64,000 bases of DNA from Mortierella alpina (lineage: Eukaryota; Mortierellomycota; Mortierellomycetes; Mortierellales; Mortierellaceae), in assembly GCA_029449245.1 (NCBI GenBank), contig JANATF010000003.1:3224001-3288000 (forward strand), given 5' to 3'. Position numbers and translations under genes: made by a program. The notes beneath the pieces are model-generated. The model did not search any database. It had not been told where the DNA came from and saw nothing but the letters and a program-made list of their open reading frames with translations. Position 1 is the first letter of the stretch, and every line of letters begins with the position of its first letter. Shown here one piece after another: positions 37,542 through 47,228 of the stretch.

Positions 37542-38220
37542 TTACTGCTGCTGCTGAGCCTCCCATTGAGCGGGCGTGAATGATTTCTACCGTAGACAAA
37601 GCAAAGCGGGAAGCATATGTGAGCATCATGGGCGATGATCCGTGAGTCTAAACAAGCAATGGTCCCGTATTCCTCCATGATTTATAGCGTGCGGCAAGAA
37701 AAGCAATACCTGAGAAAAGGCATGGACAAGTGCAATCTGCTCCTTCAAGGCCTCGTTCACCAAACGGTGCTTCTGCAACGTTGTTTTGCCCTCAAACATG
37801 GGCGATACGATTTTGATCTCAAAGTTCTGACCGCAACCACCTATTCCATAGCAAGGAGGGATTGAAATATGAGTGGGAGTCCCTTCCCATGCGCATTGCG
37901 CACTTTTCCCCGTCAAGATCTGATAAGGCAGGGCGAAAATCGTGGACGAAAAGGCGGGTGAGAGCATGCAATCAAGAGCGATGCCAGGCTATCCGTACCA
38001 GAGATATCCTTTCCTTCCTATCATCGTGTGAGAAAAGAGAGAAAGACAGAGAGAGGTGGCGTGAACATCGACGTGCTCCCGAAGCTATACCCGAGTGCCA
38101 ACCAGATGCAAAGTAGACTCTACATCCCAAACCCCAACTTACGACATGTGTAGCTCCTAGTCTTTCATTGCAAGCTGCCGTAAGTGTTTCGATGGTGACT
38201 GATGTTGTGGGAGCAGACAT
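37542..38220 (-). CDS. BOL2: BolA-like protein 2 / Fra2 (iron-sulfur regulator)
   Basis: Cytosolic BolA protein that pairs with monothiol glutaredoxin through a bridging 2Fe-2S cluster and signals iron status (Fra2 in yeast). Four exons: 38143-38220, 37999-38017 (19 nt), 37710-37840 and 37542-37586, giving 90 residues. The order reads [40 protein letters not shown], then [20 protein letters not shown] and FTPAQWEAQ. The Cys of GGCGQNF and the His of KHRLVN correspond to the cluster ligands of this class. The 19-nt exon is inferred because without it exons 1 and 3 are out of phase and the EGKDISG link, expected in BolA2, is missing; it has AG before and GTACGG after. Length and C-terminal TPxQW fit the family. 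Confidence 0.9.
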
Positions 38221-38453
38221 GCTTGTGTGAAGACTGGTTGGATGGCGATGTGAAGGGGAACGTGAGAATGTATAGGAGCAGCAGAGTGAAAGTGAGGAAA
38301 GAGTAAAAAAGAGATTCGAATCAGTCCCCTCCTTTGCCTCTCCACGAGGATCCAGGATTTCAACTTTATTCTTTCTTCATCCAGTGGCTCAAGCAAAACT
38401 TCAGATCCAACTTTGTCGTCGAATTTCGGACACATTCGCCGACACTTGTTTTT

Positions 38454-41371
38454 TCAGTCAGCAAAGTACGTCTCCACCTGACCTATCAGGTCCCCTTTTA
38501 CAGAGGCAGGTTTGATGTTGACAGACTTCAGGAAGGCCTTGAGACTGGCCACAGTCGCCTAATGATGGTGGACATGAAGTATCGGTCAGGGCTCTGGTGG
38601 AGTCATACACGAAGGATCGATCCACTCTTCGATCGGTAAAATGGTCTTACCAGCCTTAGCTCGTCGCTGGCGTGCTTGGCTTTCATGTCTTGTAATAGAC
38701 CGGCGTCATCAGCTGGCGGGGTGGTCTTTGCTCGTTTGGAGGAGGAGTGGCCGTCAGAGGGCGTTTGCTGTCCAATCAAGATGGAGCAATTGCTTCGTTA
38801 ATACCCATGATGCTGTATTAACAGTATACCTTCCTGTCGCGGAGACTCTTACCGATGCTCGCTTGCCAGTGGTAGCCGATGCGGGCAGACTAGGACCAAG
38901 GTCAGCCACAGGGATTTCAATCGCTTCGGCCACTTCCTTGTAGTGCCGTATATGTTCTCCCGCACGCTGTGTATCGATGAGATGAAATGTTTAGTGGGAC
39001 CGTCCTCGAAATCGTAATTGCCAATGCCTGTGGAGTATGAGGGGCTTACAGCATGCATCTGCTCGGTCTTTGGAAGGGTCTTGTCATCGATATCCATGTC
39101 ACGCTGGTTAAGTGCTGTGGCCTGAAGGACTTTGTAGTGCTTTTGCAGAGCTAACGAGCACAGTGCCATAGGGTTAGACCAGAAACGAGCGAGCTGCCAT
39201 ATAGTACAACAAGTATTAGGCGAAACATACATGGGTTCTCGTAATTGTCTGGCAGGAACCCCTTCTTCATGTTCAGTAGAGATATCACGTTCAGCGCAGC
39301 ATCTTTGAGCTCGTCAGGCGCTATGAAGGTCATAAAGAAAGAATAAGTACATCAACCCCCACTAATAAACATCGGCAATACTAAACGAAAACAGATGATG
39401 TGTACCTTCAAACCCGGTCTCGATGGGAAGGGGACGAATATCGTCTGCCCACGGTAAAGGAAATAGTTGTAGTCCTGGAGGCTGCTCTTGACCATTAGAA
39501 CCTATGACCTCCAACTGCATCCATGGTTAGCCCACGAATCTGCTGAATTAGTTTGACTAGAGATACATGTATATACAATTACCTGCGGTACAAGGGCAAC
39601 GAGTCGGGTGCTGTACGTGGCACGCTGGGTGAATGAGCAGATGGCGATTTTGTCCATGTCGGCCATAGCTGTCAGGAGAGCCGAGAACGCGCGCGTGCTA
39701 CCCTCGTAGGATCTCTCGTCTGGGTAAAGAAACACTGCGTGCCCAATATTATGATGCATATGAAGAGTATCCTTTGGCTTGAATCCGATAAGCGTCAACG
39801 CAGGATCACTGAACGTCTTCATTGCGGCTACTTCTTCCTTGGAGAAGATGACTTTTGTCCCTCCAAACTCCCAGTAATATTCCAGATCCGCCGGTGTTAG
39901 GTATTGCGTTGTGTCTGCGCAAATCCATGAGGAAACTGTCTGAACTTCGCGGACAGTCTCACCCATAGTGTATACATTCCGATGGTTGCCTTTTTTCTGC
40001 GGCATCACAAGGTTGTAGCCTCTGACTCCGATCTCCAGTCCATTAGCAAGCTTGAATGGGACGCTGAACATCGCACGCTTTTTGACCTCCTTGCGCTGTA
40101 CACGCTGAAGAAGCTCCTGCAATGTAGCGGAGCTCCCCTCTGGTGGCGCTCCATCTTCATCCTCGTCGTCCATGCCATCCATGAGAATGTCCTAAAAGTA
40201 TATAGTAGCGCCTCTCAGTTAAAAGACACAGTAAGGAGTAGCAGAGTGGAGACGCAAGATCTCAATAAACCTGACCGAACTGCATACCCTGTAAAAGTTC
40301 TTCCTGTCAAACTTCTCGCCAGGCTTATCGATCTCAAAGAGCTCGATCTTAATGCCAAACTGCTGAAGATCTTTTGCTCGGACTTTGGAAGCACTCCTCA
40401 GGCTGACGTCGCCAGTATGAGGGTCGTCCTCATTTGTAAACAAAAACAAGCGCTTAGATCCAACTCTCTGGGCGCTAAAGATGACAAGTGGAGATGGAGG
40501 ATCAGCGCTGTTATCAGCCTGCCTGCGTCGCGCGTATGAAACCAACGCTCGAAGATAACCGCTGCAAGCAATGTCAACACATACTGACTTCCAAAAAGGT
40601 TGGTGGCGGTCCAGAACATCTCGCCGAGCGTGTACTTTCCATTGCTTGTTCCAAACTCCTCGTCAAAATTGAGTGATTCTATAATCATCATCAGCATGTT
40701 GTACGAGAACAAGCACAGCACACGCAGGATGAGTAACAGTACTCGATAGACGTGCAAAAGTAAAAGAATAGTGTGAGCCCAAGGACCAATGACCTACTGT
40801 CGTCAATGGATTCCAGCTGTTGAATCTTCTGCACGTCTGGGGCTTCCAGTTCCTGTAGCACGTAGATGTTCTCAAAGTTGTTCGAGTTTTTTGACTTTGC
40901 CTAGAGTTGAAGCACATCAAGGATCAGACTAGGGCACTTTGCTCCGTCATTTAAAAACCTCCATCTACCAGAAATGGCACATCTTTATACATACTGTGCC
41001 GTAAAGAACGATGCCGACCAGGTCGGACTCACTGCTGATAATCTTGTTTAGTTGCACAGTCATAGCACATTTGATGGCTGTATAAAACGGGATTTCGCCG
41101 TCTTCGGAAGGCTTTAGCATCGAGGGCGAGCAGTCGATGACAAACAAGATACTGTCGCGGTTACTCCATTGAGACTATGAGCACACAGAGCTAGCTGTCA
41201 GTGAAAACTTTGATGGCAATGTTGACTTTGAGCTACCAGTCCACCGAACGCGCTTTGTTTCTCAGGTTGAAGTCGCGCACTCACCTCCTGCAATTCCGTC
41301 AAAATGTCCTCGTCTGCATCGTCATCGGGATTGTCATCGTAGCGGCTCCTCCAGCTGGATGATGAGGACAT
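38454..41371 (-). CDS. YKU70: Ku70, DNA double-strand-break end-binding subunit
   Basis: Forms the Ku70/80 ring that threads onto DNA ends for non-homologous end joining and telomere protection. Twelve exons: 41285-41371, 40995-41174, 40798-40900, 40585-40678, 40288-40522, 39583-40191, 39406-39514, 39231-39320, 39050-39150, 38853-38966, 38651-38767 and 38454-38558, giving 647 residues. The vWA-like domain starts about residue 35 (DSILFVIDCSPSM) and includes KRLFLFTNEDDPH. The beta-barrel follows (ALTLIGFKPKDTLHMHHNIG, then FLYPDERSYEGSTRAFSALL). The C-terminal arm includes DELKDAALNVISLL. A final SAP domain is present (TVASLKAFLKSVNIKPAS). At exon 9 the acceptor GTTAG at 39151 was chosen over GCAG further upstream because only it keeps phase and gives ENPSLQKHYKVLQA. 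Confidence 0.94.
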
Positions 41372-41763
41372 GGCGAACAGGTACTTGAGGCTAATGTGCT
41401 GGAAGGGGTCAGGAAGGCGCGCGGAGTGTGGTGATGAAAGAGAGATGCTCAAATCGGTGGCGGTCAACTTGAGCCAGCTTAAAGAGCGCGTTCACACAAT
41501 GGTGGCAAAAACGTGACCATTCTCAAGGGACGACCGCCCGCTTTATTTCACTTGCAAAAGTCATCGATACAAACGGATATACATATGTGGACTTTGACAG
41601 TTCAAAAATAGATAGCTGAGGTTCACAGAGGTTGTAACAACACGATCCGAGAACTGAACGACAAAAACGAAGTACAACAAAAAGAAGTGGCGATCACCGG
41701 GGATGGTTGTTGAGGGTCGGAGCAAAAAGCAATCGGCAGGCTGTGCCACCAAGAGCCTTGGAC
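41372..41763. other. Intergenic: YKU70 promoter and CCCH-gene 3' end
   Basis: 392 bp between two minus-strand genes. No additional feature is seen. Confidence 0.4.
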
Positions 41764-43277
41764 TCAGATCGCGAAATCGTTTTGAGGAGTTGAAATGAAA
41801 TGCCCAAGGCTCGAATACCACTCCATGTCTACCTCCAGTTCGGCGTCAATACACTCCTCAGACTGCACATTGACGTCCGCGGGAGTGGTGATGTTCCCTA
41901 GTGACAGGGTTTGTCCCTCAACAGTCGCCGCGTCCGATAGATACGCGACCTTTCCTGAACCCTGCCACAAAGCGGGTGCCGAGTTCGAATGCATTTCACA
42001 TTGGGGAAATGCAGCAAAATGGACAAGGTCGTCGAGCGGGGGACCTGTCAGGGTTCCGCCACCGTTCTGGCTGTGATATCCAGTATAGCCCATGGTTCGT
42101 CCACAGTTGCGGCGTAGGAACACTGCCCAGGAAAGATCACTTCCTTGCAAAAGCCTAGTATATCCTTCTGGAACTGGAAGAGCGTGTGCCGAGGACACCT
42201 GTGGAACAAAGGCTTTTGGTGGGTTGCCCTCTACGGGGACAAGGCTGCTAGACTCCTCGACCACAGCCAAGGGATCTTTAACAGCAATACCAGGATCAGA
42301 CTTGGCTCTTTGTCGCTCACTTTTGGGCTCCCGCTTACCGCTCAGGACAGGTGTGACGACTCTGGAGTCTGAGGTCGAGTCCGAGCTGGAGCCAGAAGAC
42401 CAAGTGGAGGTCGAAGAGCGACCGCTCCGGGCGATGGCTGGACTCAGCGAAGTTCTGGCCTCCTCGAGATGGTGGATGAACGTGCAGCGGTCGTTGTACT
42501 TGCAGTAGCCTTGGCGCTGGAAGCTTGTGCACAGCTGCGTCTTGTAGCGTGGATGTCGGTTGACGTGGTTGAGCTCCTGCGGGCTGTGTGCGAACTGACA
42601 ATTATCACCATATCTACGCAGCAGGTAAGACAAAGACAATTCGTTAAACTTTTGATTACTGCCTTCGCATCAAGGCAAAACGAAAGACATGCATACCTGC
42701 ACGGCACACCACTGCTTACAGAGATGCACATCTCAGTCTTGTAGAGCTCGGTCTTTCTGTTTGGCTCGCCTGTGGATGATCGGCGGCCTTGCGTCCTCTT
42801 GCTTCCTTTTCTCAAGGTCTCTGCTGAGCCGGTCTGGAGTGAAGTGACAGTGGACTTGAGGGACTTTGACTGTGTCGATCGCGCACCCTGGGGAGTCTTG
42901 ATGCCATGATCCATCGCAGCAGGTTCAAAAGTCACTGGGTCTTGGCCACGACCGCTTTCATATGCCCCAAGCGCTGCAGAAGAAGACGTTCCGTCAGTGT
43001 GCCAAGTCCTGAGGATCGACTCTTGATCATCCGAATAGTACTCTGACTCGAGAGGGGAAGGTGGATTAACGCTAAACACCACTGCGCCTCCCCCACTACC
43101 CAGGTCCATGCTTGTGTCTCGTAGGCCGCTCACACCATATATAGGCGAGGTTGCACCAGAATAGGTGTTCCTGCTGAAGTCAAGCACACCAGGGCCGCTG
43201 CAGTTAAACTTGAGAGCAGTTAGACGCTGAAGACCTGACCGTCTATTTCGAGCTGCGGTTGCTTTGCGCGAGTCCAT
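41764..43277 (-). CDS. TIS11/tristetraprolin-type tandem CCCH zinc-finger protein
   Basis: RNA-binding protein expected to recognise AU-rich elements in 3' UTRs and trigger mRNA decay (Zfs1 in fission yeast, Cth1/Cth2 in budding yeast). Two exons, 42697-43277 and 41764-42613, give 476 residues. Two C-x8-C-x5-C-x3-H fingers start near residues 184 and 222. Each is led by the (R/K)YKT(E/Q)(L/M)C motif: YKTEMCISVSSGVPC with YGDNCQFAH, and YKTQLCTSFQRQGYC with KYNDRCTFIH. The first finger is split by the intron (phase 2). The regions on both sides are disordered and Ser-rich, as usual in the family. ATG 43277 is the first in frame. Whether it is the Zfs1 orthologue or a paralogue cannot be judged here. 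Confidence 0.92.
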
Positions 43278-43624
43278 GCCTCGAGGACGAGGAGTACGAA
43301 TGGAGAACGTCGGTTTCTAGAGAGTGAAAAGGTGCCTGTAGGATGAAAAGTGAAGCTTCAAGAAGAAAAACACTGGGCGATAGGTAGCGAAGGGGTTCAG
43401 GCAAGAAGCTCGCAGAGTTACAAGGAGAGGATGGTGATGCAGATGGGGAAGGGACAACAGGTGTGGCAAGAGAGAGAAGAAAGAACAAAGAAAAAAGGTC
43501 CGATGGACTGATGGCGCCGTAATGATGAGAAGGCACTCGAAAAAAAGGCATCAAAGAAGAAAGAGAAGAGTGTGCAAAAACGAAACGCAGCTTTATTCTT
43601 TATTCGTGTGTGAGGGGTGTGCAA

Positions 43625-43936
43625 TCAACTGTAGCAGAGTGAAATTCCAATGGTACCATTGGCCCCGCAGTGCCTAGGGGCGACTGCCTTGACACATGCA
43701 CTGCCCAGGCTGGTACGAGAGCGCAGGCTACCTTGCTGGTCGTGAGGAGAAATCCTGCTCTTGTGTTTTGCTTTTGCTGTACGGGTGTACTCGTGTGCTC
43801 TAACACAGCATAGCGCTGCAGAGTTGATGGTCGTAAGTGTGCCGTCGACCTTGACAGCCTCTGGACTGTGCATGATCCACAAAGTGCATTCTGCGGCAAT
43901 ATCTACCCTGATCTTGATGAAACGATCACCCTCCAA
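43625..43936 (-). CDS. Possible small gene or gene remnant, unrecognised
   Basis: An open minus-strand frame with natural-looking codon choice for this genome (AAG, ATC, GTC, GAC dominate) reads EGDRFIKIRVDIAAECTLWI, then HSPEAVKVDGTLTTINSAAL, and ends GANGTIGISLCYS before TGA at 43625. It has no ATG near its start and a TAA about 25 nt further upstream, so it would need a 5' exon that I could not find. Six cysteines and hydrophobic alternation suggest an extracellular beta-rich fragment, but I recognise no family. It may be a pseudogene fragment or chance. Confidence 0.2.
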   Translation of the reverse strand: MEGDRFIKIRVDIAAECTLWIMHSPEAVKVDGTLTTINSAALCCVRAHEYTRTAKAKHKSRISPHDQQGSLRSRTSLGSACVKAVAPRHCGANGTIGISLCYS

Positions 43937-44360
43937 TGGACTTGATTGTACTTAACACTGTCCTAAAGGACTGAGTGCTGGCTCAGTGGGCAGTCCCTGC
44001 GTGCTCTACACGTGGCGGACCAAGTTTTTGAAAAGTTACCCAAGGCATTGTATTCTCGCGAGCAGCATTGCTCATGTCTGAGTTCAGCGTTGAGGCGCGT
44101 TTTTCATAGGGTCATTCTAGCGTCGTGTTGAGAACGTCGCCGGGTAAAATGCGCTGCGCAATGCCGGTTGGGACCTAGCATTGTGCAACTTTGGCGTCAC
44201 AGTCGAGCCAGGGTGGAAAATCCTTATCCGACAAGGCGTGATCGCCACTCTGCTCTCTGCAATTAAAGGTAAAATTCCCAACGGCTTTCAGAACCTGGTC
44301 GAAGAGTGCCAGATCTAATTTGTCAGCTTCAAACTTCAGCCAGAAACTTTTCCCATAGAG

Positions 44361-44367
44361 TATAAAG
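44361..44367 (+). promoter_or_regulatory. TATA box of the aldo-keto reductase gene
   Basis: TATAAAG about 107 nt before the start codon, followed by a C/T-rich stretch (44380-44450) of the kind that carries fungal transcription starts. Confidence 0.6.
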
Positions 44368-44467
44368 CTGGGCTCGTCATTTTTTTTTCTTCTTTCGTTT
44401 TCTATCCCTCCAGTCAACTTTCTCTCAATCTTCTCGCCCTCCAAACCCTCACAAATCAGCATTCATC

Positions 44468-45839
44468 ATGTCTCTCGGAAGAATCGCAAAGCTCAACACC
44501 GGTGCCACTATCCCTCTGCTTGGGTAAGTGTTTCAACCACGCCCTTCGATCTGTAAGGGTTGCGGAATGTTCAATGGTGGACTAGACCCTTTGTTAGCGG
44601 TGCGGCTGTGCCGATTTCAGCCCCTTTCGTCCGCCGTTTACTGTTTTGCCCTCACTGATCTCGCCGATCAAACACGGCTGTGGCAGTGGGAGGGTTTGCA
44701 ATGATCTACTAGGACAGACTATGGCATGGCAGCGTGATACAGAATGGTTTGGCTAAAAAGTACTTTGTTCTTTTCTCATTGATGCTTGATTGAATAGTCT
44801 GGGAACCTGGCAGAGCGGCCCCTCGGTTGTCAAGACTGCCGTCAAGACCGCCATTGCAGCCGGTTACCGCCACATTGATACAGCCTGGATCTATGGCAAT
44901 GAGAAGGAAGTTGGCGAGGCCATTCGCGAGTGCAATGTCCCTCGCGAGGAGCTCTTTGTTACAACAAAGCTTTGGAACAACTCTCACCGCCCCCAGGATG
45001 TTGCTCCTGCTCTTGAGACCTCTCTTAAAAACCTCGGCTTGGACTACATTGACCTGTACTTGATTGTAAGTGTTTCAGGAGGGCGAGTTTTTTTTAGCGT
45101 GGTTAAAGCATCATCACGCCAACGGATATCGCAATGACAAAATCGCCACAAATATGTTCGCACGCCATTGCATATGGGGCCTTTGCCGGGCTTTTAATAT
45201 CACAGCGATGCACAATGGCAGAATGTTTACCACACGTCCCTTTGTCGTTATTTCCTCTAGCACTGGCCTGTTGCCTTCAAGTCTGGCTCTGAACCTGTTG
45301 CCAAGGATGCCGATGGCAAGATCTTGAGGGAGGATGTCGATATCACCGAGACGTACAAGGCTCTCGAGGCACTCGTTGCCAGCGGCAAGACCAAGGCCAT
45401 TGGTGTTTCCAACTTCTCGATCAAGAACCTCGAGAAGATCCTCAAGGTCGCCAAGGTTGTTCCTGCAGTCAACCAAGTCGAATTGCACCCCGAGAACCCT
45501 CAGTGGGAGCTCTTAGAGTTCTGCAAGGACAAGGGCATCCACGTCACCGCCTACTCTCCTCTCGGCTCGACCGACTCACCTCTTATCAAGCGCGAGGAGA
45601 TTTCTAAAATTGCTCAGAAGCACAACTCTTCGAATGCCAACGTCCTCATTGCGTGGGGTCAGCAGCGTGGCACCAGTGTCATTCCCAAGTCGGTTACCGA
45701 ATCGCGCATTGTCTCAAACTTTAAGGACATTGAGCTGGACGAAGAGGATCTCAAGGTGCTCAAGGCCATCACCGAGGGCAAGGAGCCTCACCGCTACTGC
45801 GATCCCAAGACCTTCTGGGACATTGAGGTGTTCAACTAG
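44468..45839 (+). CDS. Aldo-keto reductase, NADP-dependent
   Basis: Cytosolic (alpha/beta)8-barrel oxidoreductase reducing aldehydes, ketones or aldoses (GCY1/YPR1, glycerol dehydrogenase or xylose-reductase-like group). Three exons, 44468-44523, 44798-45065 and 45261-45839, give 300 residues. The catalytic tetrad is complete: Asp46 and Tyr51 in [11 protein letters not shown], Lys76 in VTTKLWN, and His109 in YLIHWPV. The coenzyme loop [10 protein letters not shown] is present near residue 235. The GVSNFS motif and AVNQVELHP block are canonical. ATG 44468 gives the expected short beta-hairpin N-terminus with [15 protein letters not shown]. The physiological substrate cannot be read from the sequence. 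It has a TATA box and a pyrimidine leader, suggesting an inducible or strongly expressed promoter. Confidence 0.94.
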
Positions 45840-47228
45840 AGATTGGTAACCTAAAATACATGTATATAAACTCTTTAACGGTCAACATGCATGCTTTTGA
45901 GTATTGCGACTCAACTGTGCCTTGCTTGTTTCTTATTGGCATGTTCGTCTAAACTGTGGGGATGCTTACGGCCAATGGTGCCTGTCATGCTGAGTGCTGG
46001 GCTCGGATGATTTGGTAATGTAGACTTCTCTCAAAAGGGTGAACAGAGACAATGGCCTCGGTATGTGCTCTTTTGTATCAAATCTCTAACCTCGCGAGGC
46101 GGAGGGGGAGGTCAATACATAAAATAACAAGATAAATGAGAGCATTGGCAAGGATGCACGACACTCAGACTGATCGGCTAAGCATCTCTGTCCATTGCTT
46201 CTTTTCTGTCTTTCCCACTGTTGATCGCACAGGGCCGCAAGACAATCTGAGCATCTAAGCAGCCGAGGTCGAGGGAGGGGGGCAGGGGTTCGGCCTAGGG
46301 CGCACCAACGCACACGGCCACAGCTCGTTCTACAAAGAACGCCAGTGCCGATTTGGCGAGAGGGCACAAAGGCCTACAATACAAACCAGACAGAGTTTGG
46401 GTGTAATAAACGGCTGTCAACACAAATTCCAGCCTAGACCGACCAAGGCGGGGGGATTGCTCTGGGCCATGAGCCTAGTCTAGAGTGTAAGTGTTTAGTC
46501 TATGAGGGTGCTGAGACCCAGAAGACGCAGTTGTGCGCCTGAAGCCTGGAGACGCGCCCGCCCTGTGCCCTTGGGTGTCTGTGTCTGATATGAGAGATAA
46601 CCCTCTGTGGACTCATTGTCCTCGACTTTTTTGTCCCTCGCCGACTCTCTTTCTCTCTTCCCATCATCCTTTCCCTCCATCCTCCATCCTCCATCCTCCT
46701 CCTCACCCGCGCTCCCCTTCCTGCCTCTCGTCGTTGGCATCCATCATTCACCCGCTTGTCATCCTGACCTCCATCCATCCGTCCCTCCCATCCCGGCCAT
46801 CCTCTCCAGCCGTTGTATTGTCACTCATCTGCATACCCCTTCCAAGCCCATAACCCTTCTTCTTCCACACCCTCCATCGCACCTCCTCTCACTCTCCCCG
46901 CCCCGCCCTCTTCTTTCTCGCACTCTCGTTCTCTCACGCACACGCACACGCTCTCTCTCTCTCTTACTCCCGCCTCTTGTTCGTGCTCTCCTCGCGCTCT
47001 CTCTATTCATACGACCGTGAAGGACGCCCTGAAGCTCGACTCTCTTCTTCGAACGTTCAATTTGTTTCACCCTTTTTTTTGGTCCCTTTTTTCGTATTCA
47101 TCAGTCGTTCTTTTAAAAAGTCGGACTTGCTCGCCAACTGTCTCTTTCGCCGCCTCTCTCCCCGGTTCTCTCTGTAATTGCTACGCCCACTCAACCCAGC
47201 AAGGTCGCCCTCTTCCTACCCTCCAGTA
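45840..47228. other. Intergenic with long pyrimidine-rich leader
   Basis: About 1.4 kb. From 46620 to 47220 the plus strand is almost continuously C/T-rich with CTCTCT runs, the presumed promoter and 5' UTR of the next gene. No coding sequence is recognised. Confidence 0.45.

Larger units (their letters stand above)
43278..44467. other. Divergent intergenic region, CCCH gene and aldo-keto reductase
   Basis: About 1.2 kb between two start codons. It contains a TATA box for the reductase at 44361 and an unexplained minus-strand open frame at 43625-43936 listed separately. Confidence 0.4.

Noticed and set aside
39154-39190. GCAG acceptor for Ku70 exon 9 giving LARFWSNP
   Set aside because: It breaks phase with the T-ending exon 8. 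The GTTAG site at 39151 keeps phase and yields ENPSLQKHYKVLQ.
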